Shown here one piece after another: positions 49,136 to 57,737 of a stretch of DNA of 64,000 bases. The stretch spans positions 186,001 to 250,000 of the forward strand of contig NZ_CP038213.1 in the NCBI RefSeq assembly GCF_004526345.1. Reading direction: 5' to 3'. The translations under genes and the position numbers were made by a program. Below the pieces are notes generated by a model that searched no databases, was not told the DNA's origin, and worked only from the letters and a program-made list of their open reading frames with translations. The first letter of the stretch is position 1. The number at the start of each line of letters is the position of its first letter. This stretch comes from Ornithinimicrobium flavum. GTDB lineage: Bacteria; Actinomycetota; Actinomycetes; Actinomycetales; Dermatophilaceae.

Positions 49136-50638
49136 ATGCAGCTCCTGGACCTCGTCGCCGCGCTCAACGCCGAGCTGGCGGACACCGTCTCGCACCCGAG
49201 CGGGCTGAGCGTCACCGGGGTGAGCCACCAGGCCGACTGGATCCGACCCGGCCAGGCGTTCGTCGCGATCCGCGGTGCCCGCTTCGACGGGCACGGCTTC
49301 ATCGGGGACGCGATCGAGCGGGGCGCCGTCGCCGTCATCGGGGAGGGGCTGCCGGAGCACACGACGTGCAACGTGCCCTACCTGCTGGTCCCTGACGCCC
49401 GGGCGGCGCTCGCCGATGCCGCGACCGAGATCCTGGGTCGCCCCAGCGACGGCCTCACCGTGATCGGCGTGACCGGGACCGACGGCAAGACGACGACCTC
49501 CTGCCTGGCGCTGCACCTGCTGCGCGAGAGCGGGCACGCGACGGGCCTGCTGTCGACCATCGGCTACGAGCTGCCCGACGGGGTGCTGCGTCAACCCCCG
49601 ACCCACTTCACCACCCCGGAGGCCCCCCAGGTCCAGCAGATCCTGCGCGACATGGTGGCCCACGAGGCCACGCACGCGGTCGTGGAGTCCTCCAGCCACG
49701 CGCTGGCGATGGACCGGGTGCGCGGCGTGGACTACGACGTGGCGGTGTGGACCAATCTCACCGGCGAGCACCTCGACTTCCACGGCACGATGGAGCAGTA
49801 CTTCGCGGACAAGGCCAAGCTCGTCCGGCGCGCCCGCCACGCCGTGCTCAACGTCGACGACCAGCCGTGGGTCGAGCAGCTCCTGGCGATCGCGCGCGAG
49901 ACGGGCGCGGCGGTGAGCACCTACTCCGCCGAGGGCTCGGACGCCGACTGGCGGGCCACCGACGTGCAGGAGGGCGCGGAGGCGATCACCTTCACCGTGC
50001 ACACGCCGGAGGGCACCGCCGAGGCGCGGCTGCCGATGATCGGGCGCTTCAACGTGGCGAACGCCCTCGCGGCGATGGCCGGGGTGGCGGCGACCGGGGT
50101 CGCGCTGCCCGACCTCGTGGCGGCGCTCGGGACCTTCCGCGGGGTCGCCGGGCGGATGGAGATGGTGGAACGTCGCGAGGGGGAGCCCCGGGTCATCGTG
50201 GACTTCGCCCACACCGCGCCCAGCCTGGAGAAGGCCCTCGACACCGTGCGGGTCACGACGCAGGGTGAGCTGTGGGTCGTGATCGGCTCGGCCGGCGGCC
50301 CGCGCGACCCCTCCAAGCGCGCGCCCCTGGGCCGGGTCGCGACGACGAGGGCAGACCACGCCGTCTTCACCGAGGAGGACCACCGCACCACGCCGCTGCA
50401 GGACATCCTGGAGGAGATGGAGCGCGGTGCCCGCGAGGCCGGCCGCTCCAACTTCGTCTCCATCGGGGACCGCACCGAGGCCATCCGGTATGCCGTCCGC
50501 TCGGCCGCCCCGGCCGACACGGTCGTGCTGGCGGGCAAGGGCCCCGAGGCGACGATGGAGCGCGGCACCCAGCTCCTCCCCTGGGAGGAGATCGAGGAGG
50601 CGCGCCGCGCCCTCGCCGCACGTCGCGGGGAGGCCTGA
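49136..50638 (+). CDS. MurE-like Mur ligase (UDP-MurNAc-tripeptide synthetase-type)
   Basis: A 500-residue ATP-dependent amide ligase. N-terminal UDP-MurNAc domain (VTGVSHQADWIRPGQAFVAIRGARFDGHGF), central ATPase with VTGTDGKTTT (~115-124) and HLDFHGTMEQYFADKA with the carbamylated-Lys region, then the C-terminal ligase domain (IVDFAHTAPSLEKALDTVR, GGPRDPSKRAPLGRVA). Where MurE binds its amino acid the usual DNPR motif is replaced by EDHRTTP, so the added residue is probably not meso-DAP. No other cell-wall cluster genes are nearby; this is likely a paralogue or a variant MurE. Confidence 0.8.
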   Translation: MQLLDLVAALNAELADTVSHPSGLSVTGVSHQADWIRPGQAFVAIRGARFDGHGFIGDAIERGAVAVIGEGLPEHTTCNVPYLLVPDARAALADAATEILGRPSDGLTVIGVTGTDGKTTTSCLALHLLRESGHATGLLSTIGYELPDGVLRQPPTHFTTPEAPQVQQILRDMVAHEATHAVVESSSHALAMDRVRGVDYDVAVWTNLTGEHLDFHGTMEQYFADKAKLVRRARHAVLNVDDQPWVEQLLAIARETGAAVSTYSAEGSDADWRATDVQEGAEAITFTVHTPEGTAEARLPMIGRFNVANALAAMAGVAATGVALPDLVAALGTFRGVAGRMEMVERREGEPRVIVDFAHTAPSLEKALDTVRVTTQGELWVVIGSAGGPRDPSKRAPLGRVATTRADHAVFTEEDHRTTPLQDILEEMERGAREAGRSNFVSIGDRTEAIRYAVRSAAPADTVVLAGKGPEATMERGTQLLPWEEIEEARRALAARRGEA

Positions 50639-50727
50639 GGGCGGCGCCGACCGTCCCGCTGCATGCTGGGCCCCACCGTTGCGGGGGCCGGCGGCCCACG
50701 TCGGTGCATGGACAGGAAACCTGCGCA

Positions 50728-50782
50728 CGGACAAGGTTCTCGACCTGGTCCGTGCGGATCTTCCTTGTCTGTCCGGATGACC
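50728..50782. repeat. Dispersed hairpin repeat, copy B
   Basis: Inverse-orientation relative of 43643-43690. It forms its own hairpin: CGCACGGAC (50724-50732) pairs with GTCCGTGCG (50748-50756), inside wider arms of GGACAG and CTGTCC. It lies between convergent genes (Mur ligase and lgt). Confidence 0.7.
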
Positions 50783-50865
50783 TCCGCCGGCACAGGGAAG
50801 GGCTGGAAGGGCGTCGGTAGGAGGGTGACGCCGACCTGCCCGGTCGTCGTTCGGCCGGGGCGGGC

Positions 50866-51915
50866 CTACGCCTCGCCGGCGTCGTCCCGCGCCACGGGGT
50901 CCACGGTGCCGGCGCGCGCGCCGTCACCCGGCCCCTCACCGTGAGCGGGACCGGCCTGCGTGATCTCCGGTCGGCGCAGGGCACGCCAGACGAGGAAGAC
51001 GCCCAGGAGAACGAGCGGGATCGTGAGCCACTGGCCCATGGACAGCCCGGTCGCGTCCACCAGCCACGTCAGCTGGGCGTCCGGCTCGCGGAAGAACTCC
51101 ACGACGAAGCGGCCGAGCCCCGTCCCGATCGCGAAGACGCCGGCCAGCAGACCGGGGCGCCACCGGGCGCGCGTGCGCCAGAACAGGTAGGTCACGACGA
51201 CCAGGACCGTCAGGCCCTCGAGCCCGGCCTGGTAGAGCTGGCTCGGGTGCCGCGGCTCCGGTCCCGCGCCGGGGAAGACCATGGCCCACGGCACGTCCCC
51301 GGGCCGTCCCCACAGCTCGCCGTTGATGAAGTTGGCCAGCCGACCGAGCGTCATACCGATCGGCACCACGGTCGCGACGTAGTCGGTGACGCGCAGCACG
51401 TCGAGCTTCTCCCGCCAGGCCACCCACCCGACGGCGAGGAGGACGCCGATGAGGCCGCCGTGGAAGCTCATCCCGCCCTCCCACACCTTGAGCACGTCCA
51501 GCGAGGTCCACAGCTCGGGGTTGTAGAAGGTGGCGTACCCCAGCCGTCCGCCCGCGATGATGCCGATCGTCACCGCGAAGATGAGGGTGTCGACCTGGTC
51601 GCGGGTCAGAGGGCTCCCCGGGCGCTGCGACATCCGCGCGAGCAGCCAGTAGCCCAGGAGGATCCCGAACAGGTAGGCCAAGGCGTAGAACCGCAGCGTG
51701 AACGGACCGATCGAGATGCCCTCGACGAGCCCCAGGTCCTCCCAGCGCAGCACGTCGTCGCTCGCGCCGGACGCGCGCAGGGCGAGGTCGGTCAGGCCGG
51801 TCGCGCGCAGGGCGAGGTCGGTCAGGCCGGTCGCGCCCAGGTCGAGGTCGGTCAGGCCGGTCGCGCCCAGGGCGAGGTCGGTCAGGGGAGTGGTCAGGAG
51901 GGGCACGATGGGCAC
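50866..51915 (-). CDS. lgt: Prolipoprotein diacylglyceryl transferase
   Basis: A 349-residue membrane enzyme that attaches diacylglycerol to lipobox cysteines; several lipoproteins are encoded in this window. Seven membrane segments, the catalytic-region motif SFHGGLIG, and the Lgt signature GRLANFINGELWGRP (normally GRLGNFINGE) are visible. The N-terminus is extended by four ten-residue repeats (TDLALGATGL and variants), encoded by a 30-bp tandem repeat. The second GTG (51915) is chosen because it lies 6 bases after the TATACT -10 box. The basic Ala/Gly-rich C-terminal tail is also an extension. Confidence 0.9.
   Translation of the reverse strand: MPIVPLLTTPLTDLALGATGLTDLDLGATGLTDLALRATGLTDLALRASGASDDVLRWEDLGLVEGISIGPFTLRFYALAYLFGILLGYWLLARMSQRPGSPLTRDQVDTLIFAVTIGIIAGGRLGYATFYNPELWTSLDVLKVWEGGMSFHGGLIGVLLAVGWVAWREKLDVLRVTDYVATVVPIGMTLGRLANFINGELWGRPGDVPWAMVFPGAGPEPRHPSQLYQAGLEGLTVLVVVTYLFWRTRARWRPGLLAGVFAIGTGLGRFVVEFFREPDAQLTWLVDATGLSMGQWLTIPLVLLGVFLVWRALRRPEITQAGPAHGEGPGDGARAGTVDPVARDDAGEA
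51781..51890. repeat. In-frame 30-bp tandem repeat at the 5' end of lgt
   Basis: Near-identical units start at 51781, 51811, 51841 and 51871, the last degenerate at its end. They encode TDLAL(G/R)ATGL repeats ahead of the first membrane segment. Confidence 0.85.
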
Positions 51916-51921
51916 CACTCG

Positions 51922-51927
51922 AGTATA
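51922..51927 (-). promoter_or_regulatory. Leaderless -10 box for lgt
   Basis: On the minus strand TATACT ends 6 bases before the GTG at 51915. Confidence 0.55.
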
Positions 51928-51958
51928 ACCGCCCCGCCCCTACCCGACCGACCGCCTG

Positions 51959-52288
51959 GTGTGGTTGCCCTTGACCCCACCGGCCGCGCCGTGTGGTTGC
52001 CCTGGGTGTGACCGGCCGCGCCGTGTGGTTGCCCTGGGTCCGACCGGCCGCGCCGTGTGGTTGCACATCCACGCCGATCAGGCTCGCCCTGGCGCCGGTA
52101 AGGTCCCGAGTCAGTCCGCCGCCCGTGGCGTAGTGAAACCACATCGCGCGGTCGGTGGGCGTGAGGGCAACCAGACGAGGCGGTCGGTGGGGTCGGGGGC
52201 GACCAGACAAAGCGGCCGGTGGGGTCGGGAGCAACCAGACGAGGCGGCCGGTGGGGTCGGGGGCAACCAGACGAGGCGGCCGGTGGGG
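51959..52288. repeat. Two inverted arrays of 32-bp tandem repeats
   Basis: Array 1: GTGTGGTTGC-type units start at 51959, 51991, 52023 and 52055. Array 2, inverse orientation (GCAACCAGAC-type): 52167, 52199, 52231 and 52263, with a fifth degenerate unit near 52135. Both have an exact 32-base period and share GGTTGCCC...ACC(G/C)GGCCG. About 100 unique bases lie between them. There are no spacers, so this is not CRISPR, and no gene is seen in this 330-base interval. Confidence 0.85.
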
Positions 52289-53413
52289 TCAGCCCTCGCC
52301 GAACGCGGCCAGCACCTCCGCGCGGGTCACGTCCTCCAGCGAGGCGTGGACCCACCGGGGCTGACGGTCCTTGTCGACGAGCTGGGCGCGAACGCCCTCG
52401 GCGAAGTCCGGGTGCACGGCGAGGTGGCTGCCCACCACCAGGTCCTGCTCGAGCACCTGCTCGACGGTGAGGCCCGCCGCCCGGCGCAGCGCCTCGAGCG
52501 TCACCGCGACCGAGTGCGGCGACCGGGCCGCGATGGCCTCGGCCGCCTCGGCGGCGGCGGGCTCCGTGCGGGACCGCAGGCGCGCGAGGATCGTGGGGGC
52601 GTCGTCCCCGGCGAAGCACGCGTCGATCCAGGCACGTTCATCCAGGAGCTCCGAGGGAGCCGAGAGGTCGTCGGCACCGGGGCTCCTGCTCCCCTCGGCT
52701 CTTCCTGCCGCCGCCCCGGCAGTCTCCTCCCACGCAGCCGCGGCCAGCCCCTCGGCCTCCATAGCCGGGTCCTCGCGCAGGGCGCGGAGGACCGCCGCCT
52801 TCGCCCCGGAGGGCACGACCGCGTCCGCCAGACCCAGCAGGACGGCGTCGGCGCCCGACAGTGACGCCCCGGTGAGCGCGGCATACGTGCCCAGCTCGCC
52901 GGGGGCCCGGGAGAGCAGATAGGTGCCGCCGACGTCGGGGAACAGCCCGATGATGGTCTCGGGCATCGCCAGCCGGGTGCGTTCGGTCACCAGCCGGACC
53001 GACCCGTGGGACGACAGCCCGACCCCGCCGCCCATGACGATCCCGTCCATCCAGGCCACGTAGGGCTTGGGGTAGGCCGCGACGAGGGCGTTGACCGCGT
53101 ACTCCGTGCGCCAGAAGCCCGACGCCTCCTCCGGCCGACCGGCCAGCACCGACTCCCGGACGGCCCGCACGTCGCCCCCGGCGCACAGGCCACGGTCGCC
53201 GGCCCCGTCGATGACGACGGCCGCGACCGACACGTCCCCGGCCCAGGCGTGGAGGCGGTCATGCAGGGAGCCGATCATCGGTCCGTCGATCGCGTTGATC
53301 GCCCGCGGACGGTTCAGGCGCACGCGACCGAGGGGCCCGTCCACGGCATACAGGACCTCCTCGCCGTGGCCCGGCGCAGGTGCCCAGGACAGCTGATCCA
53401 CGTCCTCGCTCAT
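52289..53413 (-). CDS. 3-hydroxyisobutyryl-CoA hydrolase-like enoyl-CoA hydratase family protein
   Basis: A 374-residue crotonase-fold protein from ATG 53413. Oxyanion-hole and active-site segments: LCAGGDVRAVRES, YVAWMDGIVMGGGVGLSSHG, RLAMPETIIGLFPDVGGTYLLSR, with the Glu and Asp expected for 3-hydroxyisobutyryl-CoA hydrolase in valine breakdown. The C-terminal half (LEQDLVVGSHLAVHPDFAEGVRAQLVDKDRQPRW) is also typical of that subgroup. A Ser/Ala-rich insert (GAAAGRAEGSRSPGADDLS) is present. Confidence 0.82.
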   Translation of the reverse strand: MSEDVDQLSWAPAPGHGEEVLYAVDGPLGRVRLNRPRAINAIDGPMIGSLHDRLHAWAGDVSVAAVVIDGAGDRGLCAGGDVRAVRESVLAGRPEEASGFWRTEYAVNALVAAYPKPYVAWMDGIVMGGGVGLSSHGSVRLVTERTRLAMPETIIGLFPDVGGTYLLSRAPGELGTYAALTGASLSGADAVLLGLADAVVPSGAKAAVLRALREDPAMEAEGLAAAAWEETAGAAAGRAEGSRSPGADDLSAPSELLDERAWIDACFAGDDAPTILARLRSRTEPAAAEAAEAIAARSPHSVAVTLEALRRAAGLTVEQVLEQDLVVGSHLAVHPDFAEGVRAQLVDKDRQPRWVHASLEDVTRAEVLAAFGEG

Positions 53414-53438
53414 GGCACGACACTCTCTCAGGCGCACG

Positions 53439-53444
53439 TAGACT
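53439..53444 (+). promoter_or_regulatory. Leaderless -10 box for the DUF5926 gene
   Basis: TAGACT ends 8 bases before the ATG at 53453. Confidence 0.45.
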
Positions 53445-53452
53445 CTCCGCCC

Positions 53453-54361
53453 ATGGGTAAGGCATCACGCAAGAAGCGGCAGAGCACGGCCGGTCAGCCG
53501 CAGACCCGGGCGGCCCGCGCGCCGTTCGTCGCCCGGCCGTTCGAGGGGCTCGCCGACGAGACCGACTGGGTGGCGATGCGGGAGATCCTCCCGGCCGCCA
53601 CGGCGACGGTGACGGTGACCGTGCCGGAGGGCACCCAGGTCGCCGGGGTCGACGTGCCCGCCGGGGAGCGCGAGGTCACCCTCGTCACCGTGCTGCCGGC
53701 CGCGATGCCGGCCGTCCACCGCGACACCGGCGAGGTGCTGGTCGCCCTGCAGTCCCGCACCTCCAGCGGCGACGCCTCCCGCGACGTGGCCCAGTCGATC
53801 CTGACCGCCCTGGTCAGCGAGCCCGGCAGCTCCGTCAACTCCGTGCGCCCCGCGACCGCCGACACCCCCCGCCTGCAGGACCTGCTGGCCGAGGGGCAGC
53901 GGCTCGAGGTCGCGGTCCACCAGGACTTCGGCTTCTGGATCTCCGGGGACGCGACCCAGGAGCAGCAGGCCGCGCTGGAGCAGATGAACGACACGGCCGT
54001 GCCGATGGAGCGGGTCGAGGGCGCGCCGTCGGCGTACTGGTGCCACATGAGCGGCCGGTCCTACGTCCGCTGGATCCTGGGCGAGGACGAGGACACCGCG
54101 GTGGACGCGCTGGCCCGCCTCGCGGCGCAGGGCCAGCACACCTTCGGCGAGGGCACCGAGATGCTCGGCGCCTTCCGGGCGTGCGGCCTGGTCGTGCCCG
54201 TGATCGAGGTCCCCGTCGACACCGCGGCGGCTGACCACGCGCCTGCGCTGGCCGAGCTGCAGGCGCGCTACGAGAAGGCGCTGGCCTCCCAGGAGGAGCT
54301 GACCCCCGAGGAGCGCCGGGCCCGCAACGGTCTGGTCTCCCGCCAGGTCACCCTGCGCTGA
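53453..54361 (+). CDS. DUF5926-family protein
   Basis: A 302-residue cytosolic protein. It starts with a basic segment (MGKASRKKRQSTAG), then FVARPFEGLADETDWVAMREILPAATATV, and ends with a charged helix (ALASQEELTPEERRARNGLVSRQVTLR). This is DUF5926, conserved in actinobacteria and sometimes misannotated as SecA-related. No catalytic motif is visible; function unknown. Confidence 0.75.
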   Translation: MGKASRKKRQSTAGQPQTRAARAPFVARPFEGLADETDWVAMREILPAATATVTVTVPEGTQVAGVDVPAGEREVTLVTVLPAAMPAVHRDTGEVLVALQSRTSSGDASRDVAQSILTALVSEPGSSVNSVRPATADTPRLQDLLAEGQRLEVAVHQDFGFWISGDATQEQQAALEQMNDTAVPMERVEGAPSAYWCHMSGRSYVRWILGEDEDTAVDALARLAAQGQHTFGEGTEMLGAFRACGLVVPVIEVPVDTAAADHAPALAELQARYEKALASQEELTPEERRARNGLVSRQVTLR

Positions 54362-54408
54362 TCCCCTCCTCGTCGCCCGGCGGGTGTCCCCGGCCGCCCC
54401 TGAGGCAA

Positions 54409-54510
54409 CCGGACGCGCGTTCCTGACGGTTTTCCACAGGTATGGCGTGGCCCACCTGTGGACATCTGTCACGAACGCGCGTCCGGTCTGTCAGGAACGC
54501 GCGTCCGGTC
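54409..54510. repeat. REP-like hairpin element related to the 33.9-kb array
   Basis: CCGGACGCGCGTTCCTGAC (54409-54427) is the inverse of TCACGAACGCGCGTCCGGTC (54469-54488), and TCAGGAACGCGCGTCCGGTC follows at 54491-54510. Inside, TTTTCCACAGG (54430-54440) pairs with CCTGTGGAC (54455-54463), forming a long hairpin between two same-strand genes. Confidence 0.8.
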
Positions 54511-54606
54511 GGGGGTGGGGGGGGCGTGTCGGGGGGTGGCCCTACGATCGGCCTACGAGTCGGTGCGGACGCGGCGGCCGGTGCCGCCGTGGCGGAGGAG
54601 GTCGGG

Positions 54607-55515
54607 ATGAGTGCGGAGCCGGGCCCGGTGGGCGAGCGGGACGGGCTGGACCCGATCGTGGTCGACGACGGCCCGCACGGGCGGGGGGCGCCTCCCGAGG
54701 TCGTCGCGGTGATCCCCGCCAAGGACGAGGAGGCCCGGATCGGGGCCACGATCGCCGCGCTGGAGCAGGTGGGGTCGATCGGGTGGGTGGTGGTCGTCGA
54801 CGACGGGTCCACCGACCAGACCGCCGCCGTGGCGGAGTGGACCGGCGGGGTGGAGGTGGTCCGCCACGCCCGCAACCGGGGCAAGGCCGCCGCGATGACC
54901 TCCGGAGCGCGGCGGGCGGCCGAGCTGGCCCCCGGGGCGCCCGTGCTCTTCGTCGACGCCGACCTCGAGGGCTCGGCGGCGAACCTCGGGCCGCTCGTCG
55001 GCCCGGTCCTGTCCGGCGTGGCCGACATGACCATCGCGGTGCTGCCCGCGCAGCTGCGGCGCGGCGGCGGGATGGGTCTCGTGGTGCGCACCGCGCGGGA
55101 GGGGATCCGCCGGCTCACCGGGTGGCGGCCGACCCAGCCGCTGTCCGGGCAGCGCTGCCTGAGCCGGGCCGTGCTCGACGCCGCCCTGCCGCTGGCCCCG
55201 GGCTGGGGGGTCGAGGTCGGGCTCACGGTCGACGTGCTCCGCGCGGGGGGCCGGGTGCTCGAGGTGCCCTGCGAGCTGCACCACCGCGTCACCGGCCGCG
55301 ACCTGGCCTCCCAGGTGCACCGTGCCCGCCAGCTGGCCGACGTCACCCGCGCGCTGGCGGACCGGTCGACGACGGCGGAACGGGCCCGGGCGACCGCCTC
55401 GGGGTATGCCGACCAGCTCAGGAGCCGTTCGCGGAGCTCCCTGGCGAGGGCGAGGGCGAGGGTGACGGCGGGGGTGCGGGCACGGCGCGACCGAGGACGC
55501 TCACGCCCGTCATGA
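54607..55515 (+). CDS. Family 2 glycosyltransferase (dolichol-P-mannose synthase-like)
   Basis: A 302-residue GT-A enzyme from ATG 54607 (GGAGGAGG upstream). VVAVIPAKDEEARIGATIAAL starts the Rossmann-like fold; WVVVVDDGSTDQTAAVA and VLFVDADLEG give the nucleotide-sugar and DxD-type metal sites; PLSGQRCLSRAVLDAAL and a later EVPCELHHRVTGRD follow. It should transfer a sugar to a lipid or envelope acceptor. Its last 98 bases overlap the 3' end of the convergent gene on the other strand. Confidence 0.82.
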   Translation: MSAEPGPVGERDGLDPIVVDDGPHGRGAPPEVVAVIPAKDEEARIGATIAALEQVGSIGWVVVVDDGSTDQTAAVAEWTGGVEVVRHARNRGKAAAMTSGARRAAELAPGAPVLFVDADLEGSAANLGPLVGPVLSGVADMTIAVLPAQLRRGGGMGLVVRTAREGIRRLTGWRPTQPLSGQRCLSRAVLDAALPLAPGWGVEVGLTVDVLRAGGRVLEVPCELHHRVTGRDLASQVHRARQLADVTRALADRSTTAERARATASGYADQLRSRSRSSLARARARVTAGVRARRDRGRSRPS

Positions 55516-57679
55516 GCAGCATCGTCAGGGTGAGCGCGACGGCGGCGATGCCGGAGTCGTTGAGCACCCAGGCGAGCGCCATGGCCACGAGCGATGCCAG
55601 GACGACGGCCGACATCCCGGGCACGGACCACAGGGGTGCCGACCACGCCGGGCGACGCAGGGCCACCACCGCGACCCCGACGAGGGCGATCACCGCCAGC
55701 CAGCTGAGGGGGTAGTCGACGAGGATCGAGAGACTCTGCGCCAGCTTGCGGGCCACGATGCCGGTCGCCTCCCCGTCGAGGACGGCCTGCACGAAGTCGC
55801 CCAGGTGGGTGCGCGCCGAGGGGCCGCGCAGCCAGTCGAGCACCATGGCGACGGCGCCGACGAGCCCGCCGAGAAGGATCACGCCGAGCAGCCGCAGCGC
55901 GGTCCAGCCCAGTCCCAGGGCGGTGAGGGTGAGCAGTCCGGTCGCCACCACCAGCGCGGGGACCCCGCCGAAGTCGGCGCCCGCCCCCGGGGCCGCGGTG
56001 ATGAGCATGGCCCCCAGGCCCAGCGCCGCCACCGCCACGACGGCGGGCCGGCGCGGACTTACCCGGGCGAGCACGGCGGCCACGAGGACCAGGACCGCCC
56101 CGAGCAGCGCCCCGAACCCGACGTTCCCCTGCCCGTAGAACCGCCCCGCCGTCAGAGGCTGCAGCCCCAGCACGGACACCAGCCCCAGGCGTGCCGACCA
56201 GATCGCGTCCACGCCGAGCACCACCGCCGACAGCGCCGCCACGACGGTCGGGGGCCCGAGCACGTCACGCCGCCACGGACCGGCCCACGCCACGGCGGTC
56301 ACCAGCGCCGCGCCGAGCAGCGTCACGGCCAGCCCTGCCACCCAGGGCTGACCCGCCCGCCACCACGGGACCAGCCCCGCCAGGAAGGCCGCGACCGGTG
56401 CTGCCAGCAGGGCGGTCCCCGCCAGGGCAACGCCCGGTATGCCGTGCCGCACCGCTCGTCGCCGCAGCAGCACGGCGGCGCCGAGCGCGGCGAGGTGGAC
56501 GAGGACGAGCGTGCCGAGCAGGTAGGGGGCCTGCCACTTGGCCACCGTCACGGCCCGGGCGAGGTCCTGGACCCCCGCGACGTGGTCACCGGCCTCCGGG
56601 AGGACGGTGACCTGCTCCCCGGCGAGGGCGTCGGACGGGCCGGCCCCGCCCGGCTCCCGGTAGGCCCCGCCCAGGTCCCGCCCCGCCTCGTCCGGGGTCA
56701 CGCCGGCCAGCGCCAGGAGGGTGGGGCTGAGGTCGGTCAGCTGGACCAGGCCGCGCTGCCGCGTCGTGCCCGAGCTCAGCCATCCGCCCGCCCCGTCCGG
56801 AACCTGCCCCGGGGAGAGGACGAGCACCTGGGCCTCGAGACGGAAGCCGGTCTGCCCCATCCCGGCCACCACGACGGCCGTGCCGTCGGGCACCTCCTCC
56901 AGCAGCGCGGTCAGGGCGGCGTCCACGGCCGGGAGCTGGTCCGAACGATCGCCCGGCAGCACCACCGGTCCGCTGACGAGGTGGATCCGGCAGGCCGACG
57001 AGCCGTCACCCAGCACCTCCTCGGGGGTGGCGGCCACGCTCCCGTCCGGTCGTGCCGCGCCGAGCGCCGCCTCGGCACCGTGGGCCGCGACGCACGTCCC
57101 CGCCGCCTCGGCCACCTCCGCGAGGGTGCCGAGCCGCGAGCCGAGGGCCCCGCCCTCGGCCTGCTCACGCCATACCCGCCAGGCCTCGTCCGCGACCCCC
57201 CGGTCGTCGACCAGGTCCGCCAGCGGCGTCTCCCGCCCCCCGGTCGCCGCGCACTCGTCGAGGTCGGTGCCCGCGCGCTCACCGGCACCCAGGGTCAGCC
57301 AGGCGTCGGCGGCGCACGTCATCTCCCGCAGCCCCCGCGGCACCAGCGCCGCCGCCCCGCCGTCCCGCGCCATCCGCGCCAGGGTCGGCGTCCGCTCCTC
57401 GTCCACGAGGTCCCAGGTGAGTCCGGGGACCCCGACGAGCACGACCTGGCGGTCCCCGTCGGCGACCTCGCCGGCCCCGGGGACCGGCGCCCCCGACATC
57501 GTCCCGGCCGACGGGGCGACCCCCGCCCACGCGGCGAGCCCCGCCAGGGCCCACGCGAGCAGGACGGCCAGGACCACCGCCCGGACCCAGCCGCCACCGC
57601 CACCGGCGTCGGCACCGGCACCGGGCACGCCACGGGGCGCGGCGCCAGGGCCGCCACCGGGTCGCTCGGCTACCTGCAT
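55418..57679 (-). CDS. Polytopic membrane protein with extracellular alkaline-phosphatase-like domain
   Basis: A 753-residue protein from ATG 57679 (GGAGGTG upstream). One N-terminal membrane segment, a ~320-residue alpha/beta domain (VVLVGVPGLTWDLVDEERTPTLARMARDGG; later LTDLSPTLLALAGV), then about ten membrane segments and a Pro/Ser C-terminal tail. The domain resembles the alkaline phosphatase/sulfatase fold used by phospho-lipid and phosphonate transferases. Neighbouring a GT2 gene, an envelope-glycolipid or teichoic-acid-like modification role is plausible but unproven. Confidence 0.65.
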   Translation of the reverse strand: MQVAERPGGGPGAAPRGVPGAGADAGGGGGWVRAVVLAVLLAWALAGLAAWAGVAPSAGTMSGAPVPGAGEVADGDRQVVLVGVPGLTWDLVDEERTPTLARMARDGGAAALVPRGLREMTCAADAWLTLGAGERAGTDLDECAATGGRETPLADLVDDRGVADEAWRVWREQAEGGALGSRLGTLAEVAEAAGTCVAAHGAEAALGAARPDGSVAATPEEVLGDGSSACRIHLVSGPVVLPGDRSDQLPAVDAALTALLEEVPDGTAVVVAGMGQTGFRLEAQVLVLSPGQVPDGAGGWLSSGTTRQRGLVQLTDLSPTLLALAGVTPDEAGRDLGGAYREPGGAGPSDALAGEQVTVLPEAGDHVAGVQDLARAVTVAKWQAPYLLGTLVLVHLAALGAAVLLRRRAVRHGIPGVALAGTALLAAPVAAFLAGLVPWWRAGQPWVAGLAVTLLGAALVTAVAWAGPWRRDVLGPPTVVAALSAVVLGVDAIWSARLGLVSVLGLQPLTAGRFYGQGNVGFGALLGAVLVLVAAVLARVSPRRPAVVAVAALGLGAMLITAAPGAGADFGGVPALVVATGLLTLTALGLGWTALRLLGVILLGGLVGAVAMVLDWLRGPSARTHLGDFVQAVLDGEATGIVARKLAQSLSILVDYPLSWLAVIALVGVAVVALRRPAWSAPLWSVPGMSAVVLASLVAMALAWVLNDSGIAAVALTLTMLLMTGVSVLGRAVPAPPPSPSPSPSPGSSANGS

Positions 57680-57737
57680 ACCCCACCTCCTGGTCGGCAT
57701 CGTCGCACGTCACCCCGGGCGGGGACCGGAGCCGACC

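Noticed and set aside
51959..52288. Regular 32-bp repeats could be read as a CRISPR array.
   Set aside because: Units are directly adjacent with no unique spacers, in two opposed orientations, and no cas genes are near.
54442..54606. Upstream extension of the glycosyltransferase gene to 54442.
   Set aside because: It would translate the REP-like hairpin; ATG 54607 has a strong ribosome site and starts normal coding sequence.
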